Assembly: GCA_009379955.1 (NCBI GenBank)
Contig: WHST01000008.1
Span: 25,514 to 89,513 of the forward strand
DNA: 64,000 bases
From: Streptosporangiales bacterium
GTDB taxonomy: Bacteria > Actinomycetota > Actinomycetes > Streptosporangiales > WHST01
Reading direction: 5' to 3'
The position numbers were made by a program, and so were the translations under genes. Each line of letters starts with the position of its first letter. Position 1 is the stretch's first letter. Of the stretch, positions 8,324-17,009 are shown piece by piece. The notes beneath the pieces were generated by a model. That model had not been told where the DNA came from. It did not search any database and saw only the letters and a list, made by a program, of their open reading frames with translations.

Positions 8324-9235
8324 TCAGAACCTCAGCAGCCGGTCGGCGAAGTCGGGCGGGTACGCGTGGTCGAGGCCGTCCACCAGGTCGAGCGTCAGCT
8401 CGGCGGGGGACAGTGCCTCGACCGTCGCCCGGACGTCGTCGGCGAGGTCGTCGTCGGCACCCACGATCACCGTGCCCCTGATCAGCGCGCGTTGTGCGGG
8501 GAGGCGGTCCGGGTCGATCGCGGGGGCGACGAGCAGGACCGATGCGACGGGCCGCGGGTCGGCCGTCAGCGCCCAGAGCAGCGCCGCGCGCCCGCCCGCC
8601 GAGAAGCCACCGGCCACCATCGGCAGCTCGCGCTCGCCGTCGGACAAGGTCTCCAGCGCGAGGCGGACGTCCGCGGCGGCAGCCGCCTGGTCGGGCCAGG
8701 TGCGGTAGGTCGGCGTGCTGCGCCTGCTCGACGTCACCGCGACCACCACGAAGCCGGCCGCCGTGCCCGCCGTCCAGGTCTCCGCTGTGTCCTCTGCCTC
8801 CTGGTCGGCGCCGTGCAGCGCGACCAGGACGCCGCGCGGCGCTGTACCGGGGCGCAGGACGACGGGCGGGATGGGAGCCTCCTCCCGGTGCGCTGCCTCG
8901 CAGCGCCGCCCCGACTCCTCGGCGAGCTCGGCGTAGCCCGGCAGCTCGCGGACGGCGACGAGGCCGTCGTCGTCGGTCAGGATCCGTACATCCCACCACG
9001 CGCCCTCGGTGAGCGCCGCCCGCAACGTCGCGAGCGCCGCCCGCGGGTCACCCGATGTCGCGTGCAGGCACGCCGCCAGGTGCGCGAGGTCGGAGCGCCA
9101 GGGGAGCAGCCCGTCGGCCTCGGCGTCGATGCGGGCGAGCGCGTCGGCGTAGCTCCCCTCCCCGTAGAGCTTGCCGACCTCGTCGCCCAGCGCGTCGAAG
9201 TGTCGCCGGTCGGCGCGCGAGTAGGTGGAGGCCAT
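8324..9235 (-). CDS. Alpha/beta-hydrolase (esterase/phospholipase type) with helical N-terminal domain
   Basis: 303 residues. The first roughly 110 residues are helical and Ala-rich and resemble a short tetratricopeptide-like region (YADALARIDAEADGLLPW, then CLHATSGDPRAALATLRAAL). The hydrolase domain follows: GVLVALHGADQEAEDT, nucleophile elbow GGFSAGGRAAL (Ser near residue 213), an Asp-containing ATVEALSPAELTLDLVDGLDH and the final His in GLDHAYPP. Substrate unknown. It is a single gene lying between the F420 enzyme and the second Mo-hydroxylase operon, with a repeat-bearing 219-base upstream region. Confidence 0.75.
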   Translation of the reverse strand: MASTYSRADRRHFDALGDEVGKLYGEGSYADALARIDAEADGLLPWRSDLAHLAACLHATSGDPRAALATLRAALTEGAWWDVRILTDDDGLVAVRELPGYAELAEESGRRCEAAHREEAPIPPVVLRPGTAPRGVLVALHGADQEAEDTAETWTAGTAAGFVVVAVTSSRRSTPTYRTWPDQAAAAADVRLALETLSDGERELPMVAGGFSAGGRAALLWALTADPRPVASVLLVAPAIDPDRLPAQRALIRGTVIVGADDDLADDVRATVEALSPAELTLDLVDGLDHAYPPDFADRLLRF

Positions 9236-9317
9236 CGGGGGGAGTCAAGCGGAGTCCGACGCCCGGCCGCAACGCAGTACCGGTCAAGGTCGGCGATGGT
9301 GCCACCGACCCTGACCA

Positions 9318-9365
9318 CTTCCCACGGCGGAGCCGCACTTCCCATGGCGTATGCGCCGTGGGAAG
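9318..9365. repeat. Direct and inverted 12-base repeats with strong hairpin
   Basis: CTTCCCACGGCG (9318-9329) recurs as CTTCCCATGGCG (9338-9349) and inverted as CGCCGTGGGAAG (9354-9365). The inner copy and the inverted copy form a 28-base hairpin with a four-base loop (two G.T pairs), while the outer copy is a perfect complement, allowing two alternative foldings. It lies between two minus-strand units and could end the Mo-hydroxylase transcript or regulate the hydrolase. Nothing else is recognisable between 9236 and 9454. Confidence 0.6.
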
Positions 9366-9454
9366 CGCGTATCCACCCACTGAACATGATCAATCGTGGC
9401 TGGGGTGGGGCCTGCTCGGTGAGGCAGTGGCCAAGAGGCCGAGAACGGAACGAA

Positions 9455-9913
9455 CTAGCCTCGCCGACGAACCGCCGCCCTGTCGATGGCGCGGCGAATC
9501 TCGGGGTACGCGCCGCACCGGCACTTGTTGCCCTCCAGGTGCGAGGCGACCGCCTCGTCGTCGGGCGCGGAGTTCTCGGCGAGCAGCTCGTGGGTCATCA
9601 GGACCATGCCGGGGATGCAGTAGCCGCACTGCATCGCGCCGCCGTCGACGAACGCCGCGACGACGTCGTCGCCGGCCGGGAGGCCGTCAGCGGTCGTGAT
9701 GTCCGCGCCGTCGTACGCGACCGCCCGGGCGAGGCAGCTGCTCACGCTTCGGCCCGACACGAGCACCGTGCACGCGCCGCAGGCCCCGACACCGCAGCCC
9801 TCGCGGACGCTCGTGCACCCCGCGTCGCGGCGCAGGACGTCGAGCAGCATGTCGTCGTCGGCGGCCTGGACCCGCAGGTCGACGCCGTTGACGGTCAGGA
9901 CGATCGGCCTCAT
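9455..9913 (-). CDS. Second molybdenum hydroxylase, 2Fe-2S subunit
   Basis: 152 residues, the last gene of a minus-strand trio ordered FAD, Mo, 2Fe-2S. Plant-type cluster ligands are Cys40, 45, 48 and 60 (GCGVGACGACTVL); the second cluster uses Cys96, 99, 131 and 133 (CGYCIPGM and GNKCRCGAY). The second motif reads NKCRCGAY where most relatives have NLCRCTGY. The ATG overlaps the stop of the large subunit. It has only modest similarity to the 1839 product, so the two enzymes are not recent duplicates. Confidence 0.92.
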   Translation of the reverse strand: MRPIVLTVNGVDLRVQAADDDMLLDVLRRDAGCTSVREGCGVGACGACTVLVSGRSVSSCLARAVAYDGADITTADGLPAGDDVVAAFVDGGAMQCGYCIPGMVLMTHELLAENSAPDDEAVASHLEGNKCRCGAYPEIRRAIDRAAVRRRG

Positions 9914-12234
9914 GCCCTGCCTGCCTCTCCGAGTGCGGTGAAGACCCGCTCGGGTGTCAGCGGCAACCGGTGGAAGCGGATGCCGGTCGCGTCGCGGACG
10001 GCGTTGGAGATCGCCGGAGCGAGCGGGATCAGCGTGGTCTCGCCGACTCCCTTCGCGCCGAACGGTCCCGTCCGGTGCGGGCTCTCGACGACGATCGGCG
10101 TCAGCCGGTCGGGGACGTCGGCGAGCGCGGGCAGCTGGTAGTCGAGCAGCGAGCCGTTGCGCACGCGTCCCTCGTCGATCACGAGATGGTCGAAGAGCGC
10201 CTGCCCGAGCCCCATGATCGCCGCGCCGGTGAGCTGCTGTTCCACCAGCGTCGGGTTGATCGCGCGGCCGACGTCGCCGGCCACCGCGAGGTGCTCGACG
10301 TGGATACGGCCGGTGCGCGTGTCGACGGTGAGTTGTGCCGCGGCGGCGCCGGCGAACCAGTGCTCGGTGACCCGCGGCGAGCGACCCGTCGCCTTGTCGT
10401 ACGGGATCCACTCGGTGCTGAAGTTCGCCTCGCTGGTGAGCGTGGTGCCGCGCGCGCCGAAGTGTCCCTCGACGAGCTCGGGGATGCTCGCGGACTGCTG
10501 CGTCGACGCACAGCTGAGGCCGTCCTGGGTCAGCTTGACGTCCGTCGCCGGGACGCCGAACCGCTCGGCCGCGAGCTCGACCAGCCGGTCGCGCATGGAC
10601 TCGGCGACCTTCCTGACCGCGTTGCCCGTGTGGTACGTCGAGCGGCTGCCGGCGGTGATCGTGTCGTACGGCGTGACGTCGGTGTCGGCGCCGACCACGC
10701 GCACCCGACCCGCGTCGAGGCACAGCACCTCGGCGGCGATCTGCGCCATGATCGTGTCGCTGCCCTGACCCATGTCGATCGTGCTGATCATGAGACTCGC
10801 CGAGCCGTCCTGGTTGAGCTGCAGCACGGCGTTCGAGATCGTCGGGGTGAGGACGGCCTTCACGCCGACGGCGACACCGCGACCGCGCAGCAGGTGCCCG
10901 TCGGCCCTGACGAGCGGGGCGTCCCAGTCGAGTGCGTTCGTGACCTCGTCGAGGCAGGTGACGAAGTCGGCGCTGTGCATCGGCGTGCCCACGACGGCCT
11001 CGTCGCCCTCGCGCAGCAGGTTGCGCCGGCGGAACGCGGCCGGGTCCTCGCCGTGCTCCCTGGCCAGCTCGTCGACGAGCGACTCGTGTGCCCAGGTGAC
11101 CTGCGGGACACCGAAGCCGCGGTACGGGCCGGCGGACGGCTTGTTCGTGTAGACGCAGCGGGACCTGATCCACGCGTGGTCCATCCGGTACGGCCCGGTC
11201 GCGACCATGCCGGACTTGGCGGCGATCCGCGGTCCGATGTCGGCGTAGGCGCCGGTGTCGTAGCGCACGTCGGCCGTGCCCGCCGTGACGTTGCCGTCCT
11301 CGTCGGCCGACATGCTCGCGGTGACGGCGACCCCGTGCCTGGTGGTGAGGACGAACGCCTCCTCGCGGGTCACCGTCACGCGGACCGCGCGCCGCTGGGT
11401 CCAGGCGAGGACGGCCGCGAGCGGTTCGAGCCGGTCGTACATCTTGGCGCCGAACCCGCCGCCGAGCGGTGCGGTGCGTACGCGCACCCGGTTGAGCGGG
11501 ACGTCGAGCAGGTCGGCGAGGGCCTGGCGGACGTACGAGGGCGTCTGCGTCGCGGTGAGCACCGTCAGCCGGTCACCCTCCGGCCAGGCCGCGGTGTAGG
11601 GCAGCTCGATCGGCACGTGATGGGTGGGCGGGCACCAGAACTCGCCGTGGACGTTCGTCGCGCCCGCCGCGGCCTCGTCGGCGTCGCCCTTGCGCAAGAC
11701 GAACTCGTAGTTGACGTTGGTGTCGCGCCTGCCGCTGAGGTGCCGCAGGTCGCCGAACACACTCGACGGTCGGAGCTCGTCGTGCACGTACGCACCACCG
11801 CGGACGGCCTCGTCGACGTCGTGGACGGGGACGAGGTCCTCGTACTCGACCGAGACGGCCGCGGCCGCGTGCCGTGCCGTGCGGCGGTCCTGGGCGAGGA
11901 CGGCGACGACGGGCTCGCCGACGTACCTGACCTTGCCGACGGCGAGCGGCGGCTGGTCGGAGAACGCGGGTCCGGTGTGCAGTCGCTCGCCGAACTCGGC
12001 GAGGAGGTCCTGTCCGGTGACGACGGCCACGACGCCCTCGACAGCCCGGGCGCGCGAGACGTCGATCGAGACGAGGCGGGCGTGCGGGCGCGTGCTGCGG
12101 TGTACCGCGACGTCGAGACATGCGGGCACCGGCAGGTCGGCGGCGTACATCAGCCGCCCGCGCACCTTCGCCTCGCCGTCGACGCGCGGCCAGCGGGCGC
12201 CGACGGCGCCGTTGCCTGCGAGCGGAGGCGTCAT
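9910..12234 (-). CDS. Second molybdenum hydroxylase, catalytic subunit
   Basis: Xanthine dehydrogenase-family large subunit of 774 residues. Visible marks are the N-terminal hammerhead region (KVRGRLMYAADLPVP), PLGGGFGAK, the active-site loop GPYRGFGVPQV and the C-terminal FGAKGVGETTLIPLAPA containing the catalytic Glu. The YRGFG loop is closer to purine and N-heterocycle hydroxylases than the AHRGFG loop of the 2393 product, suggesting a different substrate. ATG chosen because it overlaps the FAD-subunit stop and aligns with family starts. Expressed away from the IclR gene at 13192, its likely regulator. Confidence 0.92.
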   Translation of the reverse strand: MTPPLAGNGAVGARWPRVDGEAKVRGRLMYAADLPVPACLDVAVHRSTRPHARLVSIDVSRARAVEGVVAVVTGQDLLAEFGERLHTGPAFSDQPPLAVGKVRYVGEPVVAVLAQDRRTARHAAAAVSVEYEDLVPVHDVDEAVRGGAYVHDELRPSSVFGDLRHLSGRRDTNVNYEFVLRKGDADEAAAGATNVHGEFWCPPTHHVPIELPYTAAWPEGDRLTVLTATQTPSYVRQALADLLDVPLNRVRVRTAPLGGGFGAKMYDRLEPLAAVLAWTQRRAVRVTVTREEAFVLTTRHGVAVTASMSADEDGNVTAGTADVRYDTGAYADIGPRIAAKSGMVATGPYRMDHAWIRSRCVYTNKPSAGPYRGFGVPQVTWAHESLVDELAREHGEDPAAFRRRNLLREGDEAVVGTPMHSADFVTCLDEVTNALDWDAPLVRADGHLLRGRGVAVGVKAVLTPTISNAVLQLNQDGSASLMISTIDMGQGSDTIMAQIAAEVLCLDAGRVRVVGADTDVTPYDTITAGSRSTYHTGNAVRKVAESMRDRLVELAAERFGVPATDVKLTQDGLSCASTQQSASIPELVEGHFGARGTTLTSEANFSTEWIPYDKATGRSPRVTEHWFAGAAAAQLTVDTRTGRIHVEHLAVAGDVGRAINPTLVEQQLTGAAIMGLGQALFDHLVIDEGRVRNGSLLDYQLPALADVPDRLTPIVVESPHRTGPFGAKGVGETTLIPLAPAISNAVRDATGIRFHRLPLTPERVFTALGEAGRA

Positions 12235-13067
12235 CGGGTTTCCTTCCAGATGGCGCGGACGGCTTCCTCGACGGCGAGCAGGGCGAGATGCCGCTTGTAC
12301 GCCACACCGCCGCGGACGTCGGCCACGGGATCGAGGACGGGCTCGGCGAGGCGGCGGGCCGCGTCCACGGCATCGTCGTCCCCGGTGCCGGTGGGCAGCT
12401 GTACCGCGACGTAGCGGGGGGTGTCGGCGACCGCGCCGAGCCCGAGGCGCAGCTCGGTCGACCCGCCGGCACGGACGGCGAGGGCGGCGACGGACACGCA
12501 CGGCCAGTCGCTCTCGGACAGGCTCGTGTACTTGACGAACGCGTGGGCGCCGGACGGCTGGCGCGGCACGTCGACGGCCGTCACGATCTCGTCGGGGGCG
12601 AGCGCGGTGCGTTCCGGCCCGGTGAACAGCTCGCGGACCGCGAGGCGACGCGAACCCGTCCGCGACGTCGCCTCGACGTGGGCGTCGAGGACCTGGAGGG
12701 CGCCGAGCGGGTCGAGTCGGGGATCGGCGAAGGCGAGGTTGCCCGCGACGGTCGCGACGTTCCTGATCCGCGGGTGCGCCACCGCGGCGTACGCCCGCGC
12801 CGCGAGCGGGACGGCCGACGTGACGACGGGGTCGCGCTCCATCCGGCGCAGCGTCACCAGGGGACCGAGCCGGAGCCCGCCGGCGGTCTCGGCGACGGCG
12901 TCGAGTCCCTCGATCGCGGCGAGATCGACCAGGTGGCCGGGCTGGGGAGCTCCCTGCGTGGCGCGCAGCTGCAGCGCGGTGCCGCCGCCGTGCACGGCGG
13001 GCGTGTCGAGCGTGGCCATCAGCTCACACGCCTCTTCGAGGGTGCGGGGCCTGTGGAACACTGCCAT
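12231..13067 (-). CDS. Second molybdenum hydroxylase, FAD subunit
   Basis: 278 residues, first gene of the minus-strand trio. FAD-binding signatures are VHGGGTALQLRATQG (about 25-39) in place of the usual AGGT(D/S)L form, and HPRIRNVATVAGNLAFADPR (about 97-116). The C-terminal CO dehydrogenase-flavoprotein domain is present (PSGAHAFVKYTSLSESDWP). It would reoxidise the enzyme through FAD using NAD+ or another acceptor. Transcribed divergently from the IclR gene. Confidence 0.88.
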   Translation of the reverse strand: MAVFHRPRTLEEACELMATLDTPAVHGGGTALQLRATQGAPQPGHLVDLAAIEGLDAVAETAGGLRLGPLVTLRRMERDPVVTSAVPLAARAYAAVAHPRIRNVATVAGNLAFADPRLDPLGALQVLDAHVEATSRTGSRRLAVRELFTGPERTALAPDEIVTAVDVPRQPSGAHAFVKYTSLSESDWPCVSVAALAVRAGGSTELRLGLGAVADTPRYVAVQLPTGTGDDDAVDAARRLAEPVLDPVADVRGGVAYKRHLALLAVEEAVRAIWKETR

Positions 13068-13191
13068 CGGGTCACACCTTCAGGACGAGAATGACCGCCA
13101 TACGAGACTAGTTGTACTCGATAATGGACACTAGACGATCGCATCCCGAGGGGTCAATGGCGACCGGTGCGACGAGCGGACGAGGTGAGCG
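13068..13191. promoter_or_regulatory. Divergent control region between Mo-hydroxylase operon and IclR gene
   Basis: A locally AT-richer stretch (about 13101-13135) contains ACTAGT (13108-13113), GATAAT (13120-13125, a possible plus-strand -10) and ACTAG (13130-13134), so CTAGT and ACTAG flank the centre as an inverted pair. IclR regulators commonly bind such divergent regions and control the neighbouring operon. No convincing -35 elements are visible, so exact promoters are not assigned. Confidence 0.45.
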
Positions 13192-13959
13192 ATGACGAGC
13201 GAGGTGCCGGCGGTGGCCAACGCCGTACGGGTGATGGAGCGCATCGCCGCGGCGTGGCCGCAGGCCGTCTCGTCGGGCACCCTGATCAGGGAGCTCGAGC
13301 TCAACCGCAGCACCTGCTACAACATCCTCGGCACGCTCGAACGGGTCGGCTGGGCGACGAGCCAGGGGGCGCGTGCCGGCTGGTCGCTCGGCCCGCGGTT
13401 GCTCGCGCTGACCGGGGCCTCGGCCGACACCGTGACCGCGGTCGTCCAGCGCGAGCTCGACGAGTTGAGCAAGGAGCTCGGCTTCGTCCTCTTCGTCGTC
13501 CGGCGCACCGGAGCGGGCGCGTACGCCGTCGGCGCGAAGGCAGAACGCGGGCAGGGCGTCCGTGTCACGGTCAGCCCGGGCGACACCTTCCCGTTCTCGG
13601 CGCCGGCGATCATGCAGGCCTTCTACGCGTGGACCGAGCCGGACGAGGTCGCGCGGCTGATCGCCAGGTACGGCGTGGAGCGGTTCACGTCGCGCACGGT
13701 CACCGACGCCGAGGGTGTGCGCAGACTGCTCGACCTGACCCGCGAACGCGGTTACGGCGCGAGCGTGCAGGAGTACGACCTCTCCCAGTCGGGCGTGGCC
13801 GCCCCGGTCTTCGACGCCCGTGGCCGCGTCTCGATGGTGCTGTGCTCGCTGGCGTTCTCGTCCGAGGTCAACGAATCCAACGTCGACCGGTACGGCACGA
13901 TGCTCCGCGACTGCGCCGACCGTATCACCGCGCAGACCGGCGGCGTCCCGCCGGAGTAG
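13192..13959 (+). CDS. IclR-family transcriptional regulator
   Basis: 255 residues: winged helix in about residues 1-70 (SSGTLIRELELNRSTCYNIL, then GTLERVGWATS) and an IclR ligand-binding GAF-like domain in about 80-250 (DELSKELGFVLFVVRRTG, RVTVSPGDTFPFSAPAIMQA, ARLIARYG). IclR proteins respond to aromatic acids or glyoxylate-like ligands and act as activator or repressor. Divergent placement from the minus-strand Mo-hydroxylase trio makes that operon the first candidate target. Confidence 0.9.
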   Translation: MTSEVPAVANAVRVMERIAAAWPQAVSSGTLIRELELNRSTCYNILGTLERVGWATSQGARAGWSLGPRLLALTGASADTVTAVVQRELDELSKELGFVLFVVRRTGAGAYAVGAKAERGQGVRVTVSPGDTFPFSAPAIMQAFYAWTEPDEVARLIARYGVERFTSRTVTDAEGVRRLLDLTRERGYGASVQEYDLSQSGVAAPVFDARGRVSMVLCSLAFSSEVNESNVDRYGTMLRDCADRITAQTGGVPPE

Positions 13960-13991
13960 TCGGTACGGGAAACGGCACCGAAAACTGGCTC

Positions 13992-14035
13992 TTGTCTCCC
14001 TGTGGTCCGTTCACATACTATCCAGTCAGTATGTC
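13992..14035 (+). promoter_or_regulatory. Promoter with palindromic operator for TetR gene and Paa-like operon
   Basis: TTGTCT (13992-13997), 18-base spacer, TACTAT (14016-14021). The -10 forms the left part of an inverted repeat, CATACT (14014-14019) and AGTATG (14028-14033). The 19 bases TACTATCCAGTCAGTATGT (14016-14034) recur exactly at 24486-24504 in another promoter. The ATG of the TetR gene (14031) lies about 10 bases after the -10, so the mRNA is probably leaderless and the operator would cover the initiation region, fitting autorepression. Confidence 0.75.
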
Positions 14036-14675
14036 GACGACGATGGATCAGCAGGCGGCGCGCGGCAAGAAGGCCGAGCAGCGCCGCGCCAGCATGCACC
14101 GGCTGATGGAGCTGGCCCGTGCGCAGTTCATCGCGCAGGGGTACGACGCGACGACGGTCGACCAGATCGCGGCCGGCGCGGGCATGAGCAAGGGCGCCGT
14201 CTACTTCTACTTCAAGAGCAAGGCCAACCTGCTGTCCGCGCTGCTCGACGAGGCCGAGCGGCTGACGGTCGACCCGGCGTTCGGTGCGGTCGAGGAGGCG
14301 AGGGGGTCGGCGCGCGACCAGCTCGTCGCGTTCCTGCACTCGCAGTCGATCGCCGGTCAGGAGTACGCCGACCGGATGCTGCTGATCATCCTGATGTCGA
14401 TCGAGCTGCACGGTAGGGACACCCCGGTCGAGGACCGGTTGGCGTCCGTCGACGACCGGATGAAGAAGCTCCTGACCACCGTCGTGTCCGCCGGCAAGCG
14501 GCAGGGCGTGTTCACCAAGGCGGTGCCGACGAAGGAGCTGGTGAGCGTCATCCTCGCCGTCAACCAGGGCTGCTTCCTGCAGTGGTACCGGCGCAGTGAC
14601 GAGCTCAACGGCCACGAGCTCGTGCGCGCGCTGCGTACGACGATCCTCGACGGCGTCCTCGAGAGAAAGGGCTGA
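14031..14675 (+). CDS. TetR-family transcriptional regulator
   Basis: 214 residues. The N-terminal helix-turn-helix is clear (DATTVDQIAAGAGMSKGAVY at about 42-61, then FYFKSKANLLSALL) and the C-terminal helical domain is of the TetR_C type. The ATG at 14031 is inside the operator half-site; a second ATG at 14043 is possible. It is followed after seven bases by the Paa-like oxygenase operon and very likely shares its transcript. The operator at its promoter recurs ahead of the ABC importer at 24555, and a weaker version ahead of the Rieske gene at 44576, so it is the proposed master regulator of the island. Confidence 0.92.
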   Translation: MSTTMDQQAARGKKAEQRRASMHRLMELARAQFIAQGYDATTVDQIAAGAGMSKGAVYFYFKSKANLLSALLDEAERLTVDPAFGAVEEARGSARDQLVAFLHSQSIAGQEYADRMLLIILMSIELHGRDTPVEDRLASVDDRMKKLLTTVVSAGKRQGVFTKAVPTKELVSVILAVNQGCFLQWYRRSDELNGHELVRALRTTILDGVLERKG

Positions 14676-14682
14676 GCTCGAC

Positions 14683-15636
14683 ATGACGACTCAGGTGAAG
14701 GAACGGACCGACGACCCTCGCGAGGCCGCGTTGCGGCAGCGGGTCAAGGCCGGCTACCAGCTCGAGGACCCCAGCGAGATGACGCCTCGCTACCGCGACG
14801 TCCTCGTCAACACGATGCACATCGCGGCCGACCTCGAGGTCGTGACCCTGCCGACGTACTCGCCGGCGATCAGGACCGCGCCGACCCTCGACGACAAGAT
14901 CGCGATCGCCTCGGCGTGCCAGGACGAGCTCGGTCACGCGCAGGTCATGTACCGGCTGCTCGAGGAGTTCGGGTACGACACCCACCACTTCCTCTTCGAG
15001 CGCGACCCGCACGAGTGGCGCACGTTCCAGATGCTGGAGTTCCCGCACGACGACTACATCGAGTCCGTGGTGTCGATGTGCTACGGCGACCGAGCCGGCT
15101 ACATCACCACCGTCGACCTCGAGGAGAACTGTTCGTTCGCGCCGTTCGCCAGGTCGCTGCGCAAGGTGAACTTCGAGGAGACGTTCCACATCGGGCACGG
15201 CGAGCGCTGGGTGAGGTTCTTCTGGAACCTCAACGAGACCGCCAGGCGCCGGGTGCAGGACGCGGTCGAGTTCTACTTCCCGCTGTGCGCCGCGTGGTTC
15301 GGCGTGCCCGACGAGATGAAGAAGCGCACCGACCAGCTCGCGTACAAGATCCGCGGCGCGTCGAACGACGAGATGCGCCAGAAGTGGCTCTCGCAGGTCG
15401 TGCCGTTCAGCGAGGCGATCGGCATCCGGGTCCCCGCGCACTTCGACGAGGAGAGTGGCAAGTTCGTCCTCGACTACGAGCCGCCGATCCACCTCGACGA
15501 GAAGACCCGCAAGTGGGACTACGACCGCCGGATCACCTGGGAGGAGCAGTTCACGATCTGGAAGACGGGCAGCAGGCACAAGGTCCCGTCGATCAGTCGG
15601 CTGCACGAGGAGATCTGGGGTGACGACCTGTGGTGA
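14683..15636 (+). CDS. PaaA-like di-iron oxygenase catalytic subunit
   Basis: 317 residues, ferritin-like fold of the phenylacetyl-CoA epoxidase A subunit (usually about 310-330). Two Glu-x-x-His pairs expected for the di-iron site are present: DELGHAQ (about 81-87) and FEETFHIGHGERW (about 164-176), with the earlier Glu in ADLEVVTLP (about 49-57). The family inserts one oxygen atom into an aromatic acyl-CoA ring, forming an epoxide. Neighbours supply the other subunits, but the order is A, DUF59, B, C, zinc ribbon and no PaaE reductase is present. Substrate is unknown; the CoA ligases downstream would supply a CoA ester. Confidence 0.88.
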   Translation: MTTQVKERTDDPREAALRQRVKAGYQLEDPSEMTPRYRDVLVNTMHIAADLEVVTLPTYSPAIRTAPTLDDKIAIASACQDELGHAQVMYRLLEEFGYDTHHFLFERDPHEWRTFQMLEFPHDDYIESVVSMCYGDRAGYITTVDLEENCSFAPFARSLRKVNFEETFHIGHGERWVRFFWNLNETARRRVQDAVEFYFPLCAAWFGVPDEMKKRTDQLAYKIRGASNDEMRQKWLSQVVPFSEAIGIRVPAHFDEESGKFVLDYEPPIHLDEKTRKWDYDRRITWEEQFTIWKTGSRHKVPSISRLHEEIWGDDLW

Positions 15637-15962
15637 CGGCGACGGTCACGCAGGTGACCAGGGAGCAGGTCGTCGAGGCTCTGGAGGACGTCCACGACGC
15701 GCACGTGCCGGTGAGCCTGCGGAGCATGGGCATGCTCGCTGACGTCGAGGTCGAGGGTGACCGCGTCGTGGTCTCGATGTGCATCCCGTGCATGGCGTGT
15801 CCCGCGATCTCGTTCCTCACCGACCAGGTGCGCGCACGCGTGCTGGCCATCGACGGCGTCGCCGCCGTCGACGTCGAGCCTGGACTGCACCTGTCCTGGG
15901 ACCGCGACTCGGTCGACACGCGGACGCGAGAGCTCATGCGCGCCAACGGAATCCAGCTGTGA
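15630..15962 (+). CDS. PaaD-like DUF59/MIP18 domain protein (N-terminal half of PaaD)
   Basis: 110 residues corresponding only to the DUF59 half of PaaD: VVEALEDVHDAHVPVSLRSM, then GMLADVEVEGDRVVVSMCIP and the Cys motif CIPCMACPA (about 51-59). In complete PaaD proteins a zinc-ribbon follows in the same chain; here that domain is a separate gene at 17006. DUF59 proteins take part in metal-cluster assembly or maturation. GTG at 15630 and GTG at 15633 are both possible; the latter overlaps the previous stop as GTGA. Confidence 0.82.
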   Translation: MVTATVTQVTREQVVEALEDVHDAHVPVSLRSMGMLADVEVEGDRVVVSMCIPCMACPAISFLTDQVRARVLAIDGVAAVDVEPGLHLSWDRDSVDTRTRELMRANGIQL

Positions 15963-15973
15963 AGGCGGGGGAG

Positions 15974-16228
15974 ATGAAGAAGACGTTCGATCCCGAGCGC
16001 GAACGCGGCGGCATGGTGCCCCGCTACTACGAGGTGTTCGCGCGGAAGAGCTCCGACGACGCCCTCGCCCACGTCGGCTCGGTGGAGGCACCGAACGACG
16101 ACCTCGCCCAGGTGCGCGCCTGGTACATCTACGACCAGCACAGCTGGAAGGAGATGTGCGTCGTCCCGACCGAGGCGATCATCCCGGTGCGGCTGGGCAA
16201 GCACTCCACCCGGATCAAGATGGCGTGA
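15974..16228 (+). CDS. PaaB-like oxygenase subunit
   Basis: 84 residues, the typical size for PaaB. The pattern RYYEVFARKSSDDALAHVGS followed by VEAPNDDLAQVRAWYIYDQ matches the PaaB family, which bridges A-C heterodimers in the epoxidase complex. The ATG at 15974 directly follows GGGGGAG; a GTG at 15959 overlapping the previous stop (GTGA) would add five residues and is equally consistent with the coupled style of this operon. Confidence 0.85.
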   Translation: MKKTFDPERERGGMVPRYYEVFARKSSDDALAHVGSVEAPNDDLAQVRAWYIYDQHSWKEMCVVPTEAIIPVRLGKHSTRIKMA

Positions 16229-16229
16229 G

Positions 16230-17009
16230 ATGAAACCAGCACTCGAAGGCATCGACGGCGCGGCGCGCACGGCTCTGCAGGACGAGCTGCTGTGCATCGG
16301 CGACACCAAGCTCGTCCTCGGCAACTGGTTCGCCGAGTGCGTGATGAACGGCAAGTCGCTGCCGGACTTCGCGGCCATGCTCGGCATGTGCACGGCGTCG
16401 TACGGCCAGACCCGTGCCGTGTACCACTTCCTCGACACCCTCGACCACTCGTACGGCCACCTCGAACTCGGCCGAGGAGCGGGCGAGATCCGCTCGATGG
16501 ACCTGCTCGATGCGCCGCCGCGCAACTGGCAGGACTTCATCGTCACCACCTGGCTCGCGGAGCAGGCGACCTGGTCGCTGGCGTCGGGATTCCTCCGGCA
16601 CCGGGACAGGACGATCGCCGGCATCGCGCGCAAGATCGGCGAGGAGGCGTACTTCCACCTCAAGTACGCCACGGGGTGGATGCGCATCATCGAGGCGTCG
16701 GACGAGGAGCGCGACCGTGTGGACGAGGCGATGCGACGGCGGTACCCGCTGGCCCTCGGGTGGTTCGGGCCGACCGGCTCGCCGGACGCCCTGTTCGAGG
16801 CAGGCCTGCGCGACGACCCGATCGACGACATCAGGACGGGATTCGCGCGCGAGGTCCACGACGTCGTCACCTCGCTCGGCGTCGACGTGGACGTGCTACC
16901 CGAACCGGGCTTCGGACCGGACTGGCGGCCGGACGCGAGGCGGACCGGCGAACTTCCGGCGCGGCTCTTCGAGGTGATCAGGTTCAAGGATCAGGAGCTG
17001 GCGAGATGA
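16230..17009 (+). CDS. PaaC-like oxygenase structural subunit
   Basis: 259 residues, ferritin-like. LCIGDTKLVLGNWFAECVMN near residues 23-42 is the PaaC-type N-terminal helix, and IARKIGEEAYFHLKYATGWM near 133-152 matches the conserved E-x-x-x-H-x-x-Y helix of the family. PaaC forms the heterodimer with PaaA but is not thought to hold the working di-iron centre. It begins two bases after paaB and overlaps the next start. Confidence 0.87.
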   Translation: MKPALEGIDGAARTALQDELLCIGDTKLVLGNWFAECVMNGKSLPDFAAMLGMCTASYGQTRAVYHFLDTLDHSYGHLELGRGAGEIRSMDLLDAPPRNWQDFIVTTWLAEQATWSLASGFLRHRDRTIAGIARKIGEEAYFHLKYATGWMRIIEASDEERDRVDEAMRRRYPLALGWFGPTGSPDALFEAGLRDDPIDDIRTGFAREVHDVVTSLGVDVDVLPEPGFGPDWRPDARRTGELPARLFEVIRFKDQELAR

